NCBI RefSeq assembly: GCF_028475105.1
Contig: NZ_CP116936.1
Coordinates: forward strand, 2,913,501 to 2,977,500
Reading direction: 5' to 3'
Source of the DNA: Micromonospora sp. LH3U1
GTDB taxonomy: Bacteria; Actinomycetota; Actinomycetes; Mycobacteriales; Micromonosporaceae
Length of the DNA stretch: 64,000 nt
Shown here: positions 8,472 to 16,835 of the stretch, one piece after another
Layout of the letters: every line of letters starts with the position of its first letter
Position numbering within the stretch: the stretch's first letter is position 1
Position numbers and translations under genes: made by a program
Notes under the pieces: model-generated
Told to the model about the DNA's origin: nothing
What the model saw: the letters and a program-made list of their open reading frames with translations, nothing else
The model's database searches: none

Positions 8472-9389
8472 GTGGGAACTGGTAGGCCCTGGCGGGGCGT
8501 GCTGGTCGCCATCACCACGCCGTTTCGCGCCGACCTGTCGGTCGACTTCGACCAGCTCCAGGAACACGTCCGTTGGCTCGCCACCGAGGGGTGCCACGGG
8601 GTCGCGCCGTGCGCATCGATGGGGGAGTACCGGGCACTCTCCGACGACGAGCGGGCCGCCGTGGTGAAGGCGACGGTGGAGGCCGCGCCGCCCGGCTGCG
8701 CGGTGGTGCCCGGCGTCGGCGGCTACGGCAGCAGGCAGGCCCGCCGCTGGGCGGAGCAGGCCGCCGAGGCGGGCGCCCACGGCGTGCTCGCGCGGCCACC
8801 CGACTGGCCCGCCGCCCGCGCCGCCGACGTGGTCGCCCACTATCGGGAGGTGGCGGCGGTCGGCCTGCCGGTGGTTGCCCACAACGAACCGTACGACACC
8901 CGGTTGGACCTTACGCCGGACCTGCTGGCGACCGTCGCCGAGATCGACGGGATCGTCGCGGTCAAGGAGGTGACCGGCGACGTACGCAGGCTGCACCGCC
9001 TGCGGGACCTCTGCCCGCACGTCGACGTGCTGGTCGGCGCCGACGACGTGGTGCTCGAACTGGTGCTGTGCGGCGCCACGGGATGGGTCGCCACCCTGCC
9101 CAACGCGCTGCCCCGCCAGGCCGTGCGCCTGTACGAGCTGTGCGTCGCCCGCGACCTGGGCCGGGCGCTGCCGCTCTACGCCGAGCTGCACCCGATCCTC
9201 GGCTGGGCCTCCCGGCCGGAAGCCGTGCAGGCCGTCAAGCTCGCCATGGAGTGCGCCGGGCGGTTCGGCGGGCGGTGCCGCCCACCGCGCGGACCCCTGT
9301 CCGGGCCTACCGCCGACCGGGTGCGCCGGGACGTGCTGCGGGCCCTCGCGGCAACGGCCGAACCGGCTTCCCGGACCGGCCCTGGCTGA
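8472..9389 (+). CDS. Dihydrodipicolinate-synthase-family lyase/deaminase
   Basis: 305 residues from GTG 8472, set by the GGAAAGGGG ribosome-binding site. It is a TIM-barrel class I aldolase: Schiff-base Lys165 in IVAVKEVTGD. The residues corresponding to the DapA proton-relay are changed: CASMGEY (47-53) replaces the GTTGE motif and VVAHNEP (134-140) has His137 where DapA has the catalytic Tyr. It is therefore not a lysine-biosynthesis DapA. A role such as 1-pyrroline-4-hydroxy-2-carboxylate deaminase (hydroxyproline catabolism) fits the divergent PucR regulator but is inferred. No partner enzymes follow. Confidence 0.82.
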   Translation: MGTGRPWRGVLVAITTPFRADLSVDFDQLQEHVRWLATEGCHGVAPCASMGEYRALSDDERAAVVKATVEAAPPGCAVVPGVGGYGSRQARRWAEQAAEAGAHGVLARPPDWPAARAADVVAHYREVAAVGLPVVAHNEPYDTRLDLTPDLLATVAEIDGIVAVKEVTGDVRRLHRLRDLCPHVDVLVGADDVVLELVLCGATGWVATLPNALPRQAVRLYELCVARDLGRALPLYAELHPILGWASRPEAVQAVKLAMECAGRFGGRCRPPRGPLSGPTADRVRRDVLRALAATAEPASRTGPG

Positions 9390-9567
9390 TCCGCCGGTGG
9401 GCGCCAGTCCTTCAGGTGTCGGAAGTCGCCGGCCCACCTGCCGACATCTGCACGGTGACCGGCACCGGCCCGCCCTCCTAGATTCGCTGCGCGGCCTGCT
9501 GACAGGTGTTCCGCGAACCCCCACCGGGACGCCAGCGCCGCGTTTCCCTCCGACGAGAGGTGGTTCC

Positions 9568-11613
9568 GTGCACCGTGCTACCCCCCACCGAGCCAGGCTG
9601 AGGCGGGCCGTGCTGGCCGCAGTCGTGGTGACCACGCTCGTGGCGACCGGGGCGGCGCAAGCCGCCGCGGCCCCGGCCAACCCGGCCGGCGGCGCCGCGC
9701 CGTTCCAGGTCCTCGACCCGCAGGCCTGGCAGAACCCGGACACGATGACCTGGAACGACTACAAGGCCGTGCCCGGCAAGAACTGGGCCGACCCGAGCGT
9801 GTCGGGCTCGGTCCGCAACTTCAAGATCGCCCTGGTGGCGCTCGACTATCCTGACGAGACCTTCGCGGTCTCCCAGCGGGCCCGCTCGACGGTTTTTGGC
9901 AACCCCCAGTCCGTCGCGACCAACATCCCCCGGGCGGACGTGCCGAAGTTCTACCAGGACTTCCTGAACACCCCGAACACCCTCAACAAGGGCCACACCC
10001 TGCACGAGTACTGGATGCAGGACTCCAACGGCCGCTACGGCGTCGACCTCGCCGGGTTCGGGCCGTACCAGATGCCGGCCAAGTCCTACCAGTACGGGCT
10101 GGACAACGGGTTCAACCCGGGCGCCTGTCCGAGCGGGGACGTGTGCGGCAAGAACATCCGCACCGACGGCCTGGGCGCCTGGCGCGCGGCCGTCGGCGAG
10201 GAGGTCGCCAACCAGTACGAGCTGGTGTTCATCCTCAGCGCCGGCCAGGACGAGTCGTCGACCTGGCAGGAGTTCGGGCAGATGATCTTCCAGAACAAGG
10301 AGGACGTGCCCGACGCCTGGGGCCCGCCGGACCCCAACCTCCCGAACTGGGCGAAGACCCGCTACGTGGACTGGACCTCGTGGAAGGCGGCGGCGACACT
10401 GTGGCCGAACGCCGGCGGCGGCTCCTCGACGCAGGGGGAGAGCTCCGGCATGGGCGTCTACGCCCACGAGCTGACCCATCTGCTGGGCATCGGCGACAAC
10501 TACAACAACCCATACGGCGAGCCGCTGCGCAGGGCGTACACCGGAATCTGGAGCATGATGTCGCGCGGGTCGTTCAACGGCCCGGGCGGTCCGCACACCC
10601 GCTGGCAGATCCCGCCGACCAACGGCGGCTCGATGGGCTCGCTGCACACCGTGCGGGACAAGCTAAAGATCGGCCTGCTCGGTGAGGAGCACGTGCTGCG
10701 GCTGTCGCGGGAGTCGCTGGCCTCCTCGGGCCTGGTGGTCGCGCAGGTCACGGCCCGGGCGGTCGACGCCGGCCCGAAGGGTCTGAGCGGCGTGAACATC
10801 GCGCTGAACAAGGACCTGTCGCCGACGTGTGGTGTCACCACCGACCCGTTGTGCGACGGTGGCAACTTCAACAACTACACCGTCGAGGTCGTCGACCGGA
10901 TGGGCGCCGACTCCTTCACCCCGGACGGCGGCGTGCTGCTCAGCAAGACGAAGAACGCCGACAGCGCGCCGTTTCAGTGGGTGGTGGACGCCAACCCGCA
11001 GAACATCGACATGATCGACTTCTACCGGCCCGACGGCACCCCGCAGAAGATCACCATGGGTGACTACCGGCAACTCTCCGACGCGCTGTTCCACGCCGGC
11101 GCGGACACCGGCAGCCAGTACGAGTACGTCGACGAGGCCAACCGGCTGCACTTCTACGTCATCGACCTCAAGCGGGACTCGGCCGGCTCGCTCTCCTACA
11201 CCGTGGCGGTGCGTTCGCTGGACGGCACCGGCGGGCCGAGCAGTCACGGCGTGCTGCTGGGCAAGGGCGAGGTGAGCGGCGGCGGCAAGCCGACCAACCG
11301 CGGGGTGACCTGCTCGTTCGAGCTGACCAACACCGGTTCGTACTCCGCCGGCGGGCAGCAGCACCCGGAGAACGTCACCGCCTACCTGAAGTCGGACGTC
11401 TACCGCCTGTCAGCGGAGGTGGCCGGCAAGGGCTGGCGGACCTGGCTACCCAACCAGCTCGCCACCGCGCAGTTCGGCAAGGCCACCACGGTCAAGGTGT
11501 CGGTGGGTGCCACCGCCGCCGCCGCGGACACCGGTTTCGTGAAGCTCACCGCCACCTCGGAGAGCGACCCGACGAAGACGGTGACCAAGCAATGCCGGGT
11601 CGAGAAGTCCTGA
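9568..11613 (+). CDS. Secreted M6-family (immune inhibitor A-like) metalloprotease
   Basis: 681 residues from GTG 9568, the in-frame start that precedes a signal peptide (RARLRRAVLAAVVVTTLVAT, AQA-AAA) and follows GAGAGG. Zinc ligands lie in HELTHLLGIGDN (His300, Glu301, His304). The domain (RNFKIALVALDYPDETF, then QDSNGRYGVDLAGFGPYQ) matches M6 peptidases; the C-terminal ~230 residues form beta-rich domains. It is an extracellular protease, heading a run of exported proteins; a stem-loop separates it from the next gene. Confidence 0.88.
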   Translation: MHRATPHRARLRRAVLAAVVVTTLVATGAAQAAAAPANPAGGAAPFQVLDPQAWQNPDTMTWNDYKAVPGKNWADPSVSGSVRNFKIALVALDYPDETFAVSQRARSTVFGNPQSVATNIPRADVPKFYQDFLNTPNTLNKGHTLHEYWMQDSNGRYGVDLAGFGPYQMPAKSYQYGLDNGFNPGACPSGDVCGKNIRTDGLGAWRAAVGEEVANQYELVFILSAGQDESSTWQEFGQMIFQNKEDVPDAWGPPDPNLPNWAKTRYVDWTSWKAAATLWPNAGGGSSTQGESSGMGVYAHELTHLLGIGDNYNNPYGEPLRRAYTGIWSMMSRGSFNGPGGPHTRWQIPPTNGGSMGSLHTVRDKLKIGLLGEEHVLRLSRESLASSGLVVAQVTARAVDAGPKGLSGVNIALNKDLSPTCGVTTDPLCDGGNFNNYTVEVVDRMGADSFTPDGGVLLSKTKNADSAPFQWVVDANPQNIDMIDFYRPDGTPQKITMGDYRQLSDALFHAGADTGSQYEYVDEANRLHFYVIDLKRDSAGSLSYTVAVRSLDGTGGPSSHGVLLGKGEVSGGGKPTNRGVTCSFELTNTGSYSAGGQQHPENVTAYLKSDVYRLSAEVAGKGWRTWLPNQLATAQFGKATTVKVSVGATAAAADTGFVKLTATSESDPTKTVTKQCRVEKS

Positions 11614-11645
11614 CCGGCGCCCGAGGTTGACCCCGTTCCTGCCGA

Positions 11646-11671
11646 GTCCGCGGCGGCCTACCGCCGCGGAC
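11646..11671 (+). terminator. Stem-loop after the M6 protease gene
   Basis: Perfect 11-bp stem GTCCGCGGCGG (11646-11656) with CCGCCGCGGAC (11661-11671) and a 4-nt loop, 33 nt past the stop. No U-run. It may end or attenuate transcription before the lipoprotein gene. Confidence 0.6.
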
Positions 11672-11698
11672 CCGGCAGGCGGGCGAGAGGAGGATGAC

Positions 11699-12133
11699 GT
11701 GCGGCGAAGCATCATGACTCTGCTGCCCCTGCTGCTGGCCGGCGCAACCGGCTGCGGCGCCGTCGGAGCCGCACAGGAGGCGGCCGATCCGACGACCGTT
11801 CGGGTCCTGGTTCGCGACATCAACATCCGGGCCGCGGGCGTGGACTGCGCCGGCACCGGTCCGTACCAGCACTTCCACAACCGGGCGCCGTTCCGCGTGC
11901 TCGACCCGGACGGGGCGGCGTTGGCCAGCGGGCAGCTGCCAGCGGGGACCGCGGTGGCCGCCTTCGCCGAGGACCTGGGGGTCGAACGCCTGCCCACCTA
12001 CTGCGAGTTCGCCGTCCCCGTGCGCGTACCGCAGCGGGCCTCCTATCGGCTGGAGGTGGACGGCCGGCCGGCGCTCGACCTGACGCCGGACAGCAGCGAG
12101 GGCCCGGCGCTGGTGGCGGTGGTCCCGTCATGA
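11699..12133 (+). CDS. Putative secreted lipoprotein of unknown function
   Basis: 144 residues from GTG 11699, chosen because GAGAGGAGG ends 5 nt before it. The N-terminus (RRSIMTLLPLLLAGATGCGA) is a lipoprotein-type signal with a plausible lipobox cysteine at TGC. The mature part is a small beta-rich domain with two further cysteines (VDCAG and TYCEF) that could form a disulfide. Its stop overlaps the ATG of the thioredoxin-like gene by 4 nt, so the two are co-translated and probably act together on the outer face of the membrane. Confidence 0.75.
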   Translation: MRRSIMTLLPLLLAGATGCGAVGAAQEAADPTTVRVLVRDINIRAAGVDCAGTGPYQHFHNRAPFRVLDPDGAALASGQLPAGTAVAAFAEDLGVERLPTYCEFAVPVRVPQRASYRLEVDGRPALDLTPDSSEGPALVAVVPS

Positions 12134-12708
12134 GGCACGCACTCCTGCCGCTGTTGCTGGCGGCGGCGCTGCTGGGCGGATGCAGCACGCCCGCGCCCGA
12201 GCCCGCGCCGGCGCCCGCCGGAGGGGCGGCGGCGCTGCCCGGGCCGGTCCCCGCCGACCTGGCGTTGCGCCCGGCGCCCGGCACCGCCCCGGCCGCCCCG
12301 GCGTTCACCGGCGCGCTGACCGATGGCACACCGTTCGCCGCCGCCGAGCTGTGGGCGCAGCGTCCCGTCGTGCTCACCTTCTTCAGCTCCTGGTGCACCA
12401 CCTGCGCCAGCCGTCAGGCCGCCCTCAGCGAGCTTGCCCGCAGCTATCGGGACCGGGTGGTCTTCGTCGGCGTGGCCGGCGCGGACCAGGCCGACGAGGT
12501 CCAGGACTACCTACGCGCTCACCGTGTGGAGTATCCGGTCGTCCTGGACGATCAGCAGACGATCTGGCGTTCGTACGCGGTGCGGGAGCCGCCGGCCGTC
12601 GTGCTGGTGGCCAAGGGTGGCGCCCTGCTCCGCGGCTGGCCGGGTGGCCTGGACGCCCCGACACTCGACCGGCGGCTGCGGGAGCTGGTGCTGGCCGGCC
12701 AGCCGTAG
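12130..12708 (+). CDS. TlpA/ResA-like thioredoxin lipoprotein
   Basis: 192 residues. Lipobox LLGGC with Cys18, an Ala/Pro-rich linker to about residue 55, and a thioredoxin-like domain with the redox motif Trp88-Cys-Thr-Thr-Cys92 in FFSSWCTTCASRQ. The cis-Pro loop is seen at REPPAVVLV. Such proteins reduce or oxidise cysteines of exported proteins or cytochromes. It overlaps the upstream lipoprotein gene by ATGA; that partner, with paired cysteines, is a possible substrate. No cytochrome biogenesis genes are nearby. Confidence 0.85.
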   Translation: MRHALLPLLLAAALLGGCSTPAPEPAPAPAGGAAALPGPVPADLALRPAPGTAPAAPAFTGALTDGTPFAAAELWAQRPVVLTFFSSWCTTCASRQAALSELARSYRDRVVFVGVAGADQADEVQDYLRAHRVEYPVVLDDQQTIWRSYAVREPPAVVLVAKGGALLRGWPGGLDAPTLDRRLRELVLAGQP

Positions 12709-12837
12709 TCCCGTCGCCCCAGGCACCCCGGTGCGGCCCCCGTCGAACCACATCTGGCGAAGTTCCTACACGTGCAGGTGGTGGCACGGGCCACCGGCTC
12801 GTAGCGTACGCAGCCTCGGACACATCAAGGAGACTGC

Positions 12838-14733
12838 ATGGCTACAGTGGGAACGCGCTGGCGCAGAGGCGTGGCCGTACTGTCCGCGACAGTGCTCGCC
12901 GCCCTCGGCGCGGCGCCGCAGGCGCTGGCGGCGGACGGCCCGCCGTCGATCGTCGTCCAGGACGGCGTCACCCAGCCGGTGTTCGGCTACGCCGACGCCA
13001 TTCGGGAACGCCTCTTCATCGACTCCACCTTCGACAGTGACAACGACGGTCTGCGCGACATCATCGCGTTCGACCTGATGCGGCCGGCGGCCACCGCGCA
13101 GGGGCTCAAGGCTCCCGTGGTGATGGACGCCAGCCCCTACTACTCGACGGTTTGTCGAGGCAACGAGTCCGAGTGCAAGGCGGACCTCGACGGCGACGGG
13201 CTGCTGGACAAGTGGCCGTTGTTCTACGACAACTACTTCGTGCCGCGCGGCTACGCGGTCATCCTGCTGGACATGGTCGGCACCAACAACTCCACCGGCT
13301 GCCCGACCACCAACGCCAACCAGGACAACCTGAGCGCCAAGCAGGCCATCAACTGGCTCAACGGCCGGGCCACCGCCCGTAACGCCGCCGGCCAGATCGT
13401 CAAGGCGGACTGGCACAACGGCAAGACGGGGATGATCGGCAAGTCGTACGACGGCTCGCTGGCCATGGCCACGGCGGTAACCGGCGTGAAGGGCCTGACC
13501 ACCGTCGTGCCCATCAGCGGACCGACCGAGTACTACGACTACGTGCGCAGCAACGGCGTGGTGACCCGCGGCAACAGCTACGTGGCGTCGCTGGCCAACA
13601 CGGTCACCAACCCCGAGCGCCGGGAGTACTGCAAGCCGGTGCGCGACGCGATAGGCGCGGCCGACGGCGACGAGCACGGCGACTACACGGCCTTCTGGAA
13701 CGAGCGCAGCTACGTCAAGAAGGTCCCCAACGTCACCGCCAGCGTGCTGCTCTACCACGGCCTCAACGACGACAACGTCCGCCCGGACCACTTCAGCAAG
13801 TTCTGGTACGCCCTGGCGGAGAACAACGTGCCGCGCAAGCTGTGGCTGTCGCAGGAGGGCCACGTCGACCCGTTCGACTCGCGCCGAGCGGTGTGGGTGT
13901 CGACGCTGCACCGGTGGTTCGACTTCTGGCTGCAAGGCGTCGCCAACGGCATCATGGACGAGCCGCGGGTGGACCTGGAGCGGTCCGCCGACGTGTGGGA
14001 GACCCACGCCGACTGGCCGATCCCCGGCAAGGCCGACACGGAGGTGTTCCTCCAGCCCGGCACCACCGGCGCGGGCGGTCTCGGGCTGGTGCCGACCGCG
14101 AAGCCGGCGACCGGGGCGTTCCAGGACAGCCGCACACAGAGCCAGAACACCATGATCCTCAACCCGGACGTGGTGCAGCCCAACCGGCTGGCCTTCCTCT
14201 CCGCGCCACTCTCCGCGCCGCTGCACATCTCCGGCACCCCGACCGTGCAACTGCGGGCCTCTGCCGACCAGACCGACACCAACCTCGGGGCGATCCTGGT
14301 CGACTACGGCACCGACGAGCGGGTCGCGCACCGGGCCTCCGGCGAGGGAATCGTCACCCTGACCACGGAGGACTGTTGGGGCGAGAGCAGCCCGACGGAC
14401 GACGGCTGCTACAAGCAGACGACGAAGCGGGTGGCCACGGCTGACTACGAGCTGGTCACCAAGGGCATCATGGACGCCCAGAACCGGCAGTCGATCCGCG
14501 TCGCCGTGCCGCTGGTGCAGGGGGAGTCGTACAACTTCAGCTTCCCGCTGCTGCCGGAGGACTATGTCTTCAAGCCTGGCCACCGGATCGGTGTGATCAT
14601 CGTGGCCAGCTACCCGCAGTACTCCAGCCAGGCGGACACCACCGCCGCGAACCTGCAGGTCGCGCTGAAGAGCAGCAACATCGTCCTACCCGTGGTCGGC
14701 GGCACCGCCGCCGCGCACGCCGCCGGCCTCTGA
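12838..14733 (+). CDS. Secreted Xaa-Pro dipeptidyl-peptidase-like hydrolase (S15)
   Basis: 631 residues; AAGGAG lies 7 nt before the ATG. Residues 1-32 form a signal peptide. The alpha/beta-hydrolase domain has the nucleophile Ser203 in GKSYDGSLA, acid Asp311/Asp312 in GLNDDNVRPDH and His342 in QEGHVDPF; the C-terminal jelly-roll domain (about 380-625) is that of the CocE/NonD and PepX family. It releases Xaa-Pro dipeptides or acts on related esters outside the cell. An 18-bp stem-loop follows the stop. Confidence 0.88.
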   Translation: MATVGTRWRRGVAVLSATVLAALGAAPQALAADGPPSIVVQDGVTQPVFGYADAIRERLFIDSTFDSDNDGLRDIIAFDLMRPAATAQGLKAPVVMDASPYYSTVCRGNESECKADLDGDGLLDKWPLFYDNYFVPRGYAVILLDMVGTNNSTGCPTTNANQDNLSAKQAINWLNGRATARNAAGQIVKADWHNGKTGMIGKSYDGSLAMATAVTGVKGLTTVVPISGPTEYYDYVRSNGVVTRGNSYVASLANTVTNPERREYCKPVRDAIGAADGDEHGDYTAFWNERSYVKKVPNVTASVLLYHGLNDDNVRPDHFSKFWYALAENNVPRKLWLSQEGHVDPFDSRRAVWVSTLHRWFDFWLQGVANGIMDEPRVDLERSADVWETHADWPIPGKADTEVFLQPGTTGAGGLGLVPTAKPATGAFQDSRTQSQNTMILNPDVVQPNRLAFLSAPLSAPLHISGTPTVQLRASADQTDTNLGAILVDYGTDERVAHRASGEGIVTLTTEDCWGESSPTDDGCYKQTTKRVATADYELVTKGIMDAQNRQSIRVAVPLVQGESYNFSFPLLPEDYVFKPGHRIGVIIVASYPQYSSQADTTAANLQVALKSSNIVLPVVGGTAAAHAAGL

Positions 14734-14739
14734 TCGGCT

Positions 14740-14787
14740 GATCGGCGGGCCGCCCGGCGCGGCTCATCACCGGGCGGCCCGGCGATC
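14740..14787 (+). terminator. Strong stem-loop after the S15 peptidase gene
   Basis: GATCGGCGGGCCGCCCGG (14740-14757) pairs with 14770-14787 over 18 positions with a single mismatch, around a 12-nt loop, starting 7 nt past the stop. Very stable; no U-run. Confidence 0.8.
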
Positions 14788-15163
14788 AACCCTCCGCGGA
14801 GGACGTCGATCGCCGGGCCGTCCCGCAGCTCGCCACCCAGATCGGCACTGACGCCCGCCGGGGCGGACACCCTGGGGATGTCTCGTAACCCCGGCGTCTG
14901 TCTGCCGAAGATGATCCTCGAGGAGGCCTCAGTGCAGGTGATCACCGCACCCCACACGAAGTAGATTTTCCCGATCACAGGGCTGCGGCCAACCCAAGCA
15001 TTGTCGGCGGGTCGGGCATCCGCCGGATCAACGTCATCTGGGACACCGACGCCGCAATCCGATGCGCCAACCGGGTGCCCGGTTAGGCAGCCGCATGGAT
15101 GTGTCTGGCAGCACCGCGTACGGGAGACCGGCGGGGCATGTTCTCGCCCGGGTCATCCGACGT

Positions 15164-15194
15164 GTCCGTCGACGGAGGGCACTCGCCGACGGAC
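15164..15194 (-). terminator. Candidate terminator after the methyltransferase gene
   Basis: GTCCGTCG (15164-15171) and CGACGGAC (15187-15194) form an 8-bp stem with a 15-nt loop, 19 nt beyond the minus-strand stop at 15213. Confidence 0.35.
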
Positions 15195-15212
15195 CTCGCC
15201 GGAAGACGGAGG

Positions 15213-16052
15213 CTACGGTTTGCGGGCGAGGAGCCCGACAAAGGTGTGATAGGTGTCGGTCTGCTTCGGAGCGGGCGTACCCGGCTCTGGACGCCACTCG
15301 GCCAGCGGCACCAGCCCCGGTTCCAGCACCGTCAGCCCATCGGCGAACGAGAGGATCTCCTCGTCGGTACGCCAGCGGCCGGTGCCCAGCGACTCGTTGA
15401 AGACCCGCTCGACCTCGCGGGCCTTGCGGGAGCCCTCTGGGTCTCGCTCGGCCGGGTCGCGGAAGTGCGAGATCGCCACGTAGCTGCCGGAGGGCAGCGC
15501 GTCGATCAACGCCGCCGCCACCGCTCGCGGATCCTCGTCGTCACCAAGGTGGTGCAGGATCGCGAAGAGCAACAACCCGATCGGCCGGTCGAAATCGAGG
15601 AACCGACGTACGTCCGGATGGTTGAGGATTTCCTGCGGTGCCCGAACGTCCGCCTGGATCACCGTCGCGGTGCCCTCCGCGGCGAGCAGGGCCCGTCCGT
15701 GTGTCAGGACGATCGGATCATTGTCCACATACACGACCTGAGCCTTCGGGTTCTGCTCGGTGGCGACCTCGTGCACGTTGCCCTGGGTGGGCAGCCCCGA
15801 TCCGATGTCGAGGAACTGGTCGATGCCCGCCTCGGTGACAAGGAAGCGAATCACTCGACGCAGAAAGGCCCGGTTCGCCTGGCCGGCTGCCGGCCCGTCC
15901 GGTGTGATCCGCAGGGCGTGCTCGGCGACCTTTCGGTCGACCTCGAAGTTGTCCTTGCCGCCCAGGAAGAAGTCATAGACCCGGGCCACGCTGGGAATAC
16001 GGGGGTCGATGCCGGGGGGTGCCGCCTTGTCGCGGGTCACAGGCGTCTCCAT
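15213..16052 (-). CDS. SAM-dependent methyltransferase, DUF574 family
   Basis: 279 residues with the signature RVYDFFLGGKDNFEVDRK (about 24-41), SAM-binding FLDIGSGLPTQGNVH (about 79-93) and acidic loop VYVDNDPIVLTHGRALL. This family is strongly expanded in Streptomyces and Micromonospora relatives; structures bind SAM but substrates are mostly unknown. No clear Shine-Dalgarno sequence precedes ATG 16052. It overlaps the 3' end of the amidohydrolase remnant by 16 nt and is monocistronic. Confidence 0.9.
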   Translation of the reverse strand: METPVTRDKAAPPGIDPRIPSVARVYDFFLGGKDNFEVDRKVAEHALRITPDGPAAGQANRAFLRRVIRFLVTEAGIDQFLDIGSGLPTQGNVHEVATEQNPKAQVVYVDNDPIVLTHGRALLAAEGTATVIQADVRAPQEILNHPDVRRFLDFDRPIGLLLFAILHHLGDDEDPRAVAAALIDALPSGSYVAISHFRDPAERDPEGSRKAREVERVFNESLGTGRWRTDEEILSFADGLTVLEPGLVPLAEWRPEPGTPAPKQTDTYHTFVGLLARKP

Positions 16053-16381
16053 TCGATTATGAGCGCAGGCTGAGGTCTGCGGGCGGTGCCGGCGTTGCGG
16101 CGAGTGTAGCGATCGTGAGGGTTAAATTTCGCCCCGACTGGTATCGCTCCCAGCCCGGCAGCCTTCAGTCTGGCCAGCGAGTCTTCGACGCCCATGTCGA
16201 ACGGGTAGTCCGAGCCCAGCAGCACCCGGTCCGCACCGACCGCAGCCACCAGCGCGTGCAGTGCCTCCGGAGTGTCCACCAGCGAGTCGAACCAGATCCG
16301 CCGCAGATGATTGCCCGTCGCGCACAGCAGCACGATGCCGTTGCGGGCGAAGGCGGCACACGCCGCATCCGACTGACGCTC
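16037..16381 (-). pseudogene. Amidohydrolase (ACMSD-like) C-terminal remnant
   Basis: The minus-strand frame reads RRIWFDSLVDTPEALHALV then GADRVLLGSDYPFDMGVED, the conserved C-terminal end of amidohydrolase_2 (ACMSD-like) metalloenzymes including the metal-binding aspartate in GSDYPF. An in-frame TGA at 16382-16384 cuts it off on the 5' side and the N-terminal two thirds with the HxH motif are missing. It is a truncated relic; its last codons run into the methyltransferase gene. Confidence 0.7.
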
Positions 16382-16795
16382 TCAGTCCAGCCGCCGGCCC
16401 CGACCCACTTCAGACGTCATGCGGTCCAGCGTGGATGGGTCAACCCGGCCGGGCATGAGTCGGCGTACTCAGGTTTGCTCGGCGAGGGCGCGCGGGAACT
16501 CGACCCGGTCGCACGGGTTGCCGTCGGCGTGGGTCGACATGTCGGGTCGCCGGCAGGTGGTGATGCTGTGGCCGGCTACGCGCAAGGCGGCGCTGACTGC
16601 GCGTGTGACCGCCTCGGCGGGCTGGTTCGGCGCGGTCGTGGTGTTGCTCGTCCTCGCGGTGGTTGCGGTGAGCGGTCGAGATGTCGCGCTGGTGCGGGCC
16701 GGTTAGGTCGCGTTGGACCTGGCGGCCCGACATGCCGCGCCGCCGAGCGCAGGCGCGCTCGGGTGACGTGCAAGACATCGGCATCCCTGGACCTG
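16382..16795. other. Region upstream of the copper ATPase
   Basis: No secure gene. A plus-strand frame ending at 16706 has a C-terminal hydrophobic helix (GWFGAVVVLLVLAVVAV) but no ribosome-binding site and a poor N-terminus, so it is not called. A csoR gene is not present here. Confidence 0.35.
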
Positions 16796-16814
16796 CATAC
16801 CCCTGGGGGGTATG
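16796..16814 (+). promoter_or_regulatory. CsoR-type copper-responsive operator
   Basis: Inverted-repeat sequence CATACCCCTGGGGGGTATG, the pseudo-palindromic TACCCC/GGGGTA arrangement known for Cu(I)-sensing CsoR repressors. It ends 21 bp before the ATPase start codon, where a bound repressor would block transcription until copper rises. Confidence 0.75.
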
Positions 16815-16835
16815 TTCACCACGAGGAGGATCACG

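Larger units (their letters stand above)
14734..15212. other. Intergenic region between convergent genes
   Basis: About 480 bp. It contains the S15 gene terminator at its left end and a weaker hairpin at its right end. A plus-strand frame (about 14890-15085) ending GGSGIRRINVIWDTDAAIR reads as protein-like but has no start codon and is not called. Confidence 0.4.

Noticed and set aside
8310-9743. 477-codon minus-strand frame over the DapA-like gene
   Set aside because: Shadow of the lyase and the protease start; no motif and no ribosome-binding site.
12766-14583. 605-codon open frame on the minus strand
   Set aside because: It is antisense to the S15 peptidase with its active-site motifs; composition (Val/Arg/Gly/His-rich) is that of a GC-skew shadow frame.
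16419-16706. 95-codon frame with C-terminal hydrophobic helix
   Set aside because: No ribosome-binding site and irregular N-terminal composition; not enough support for a gene.
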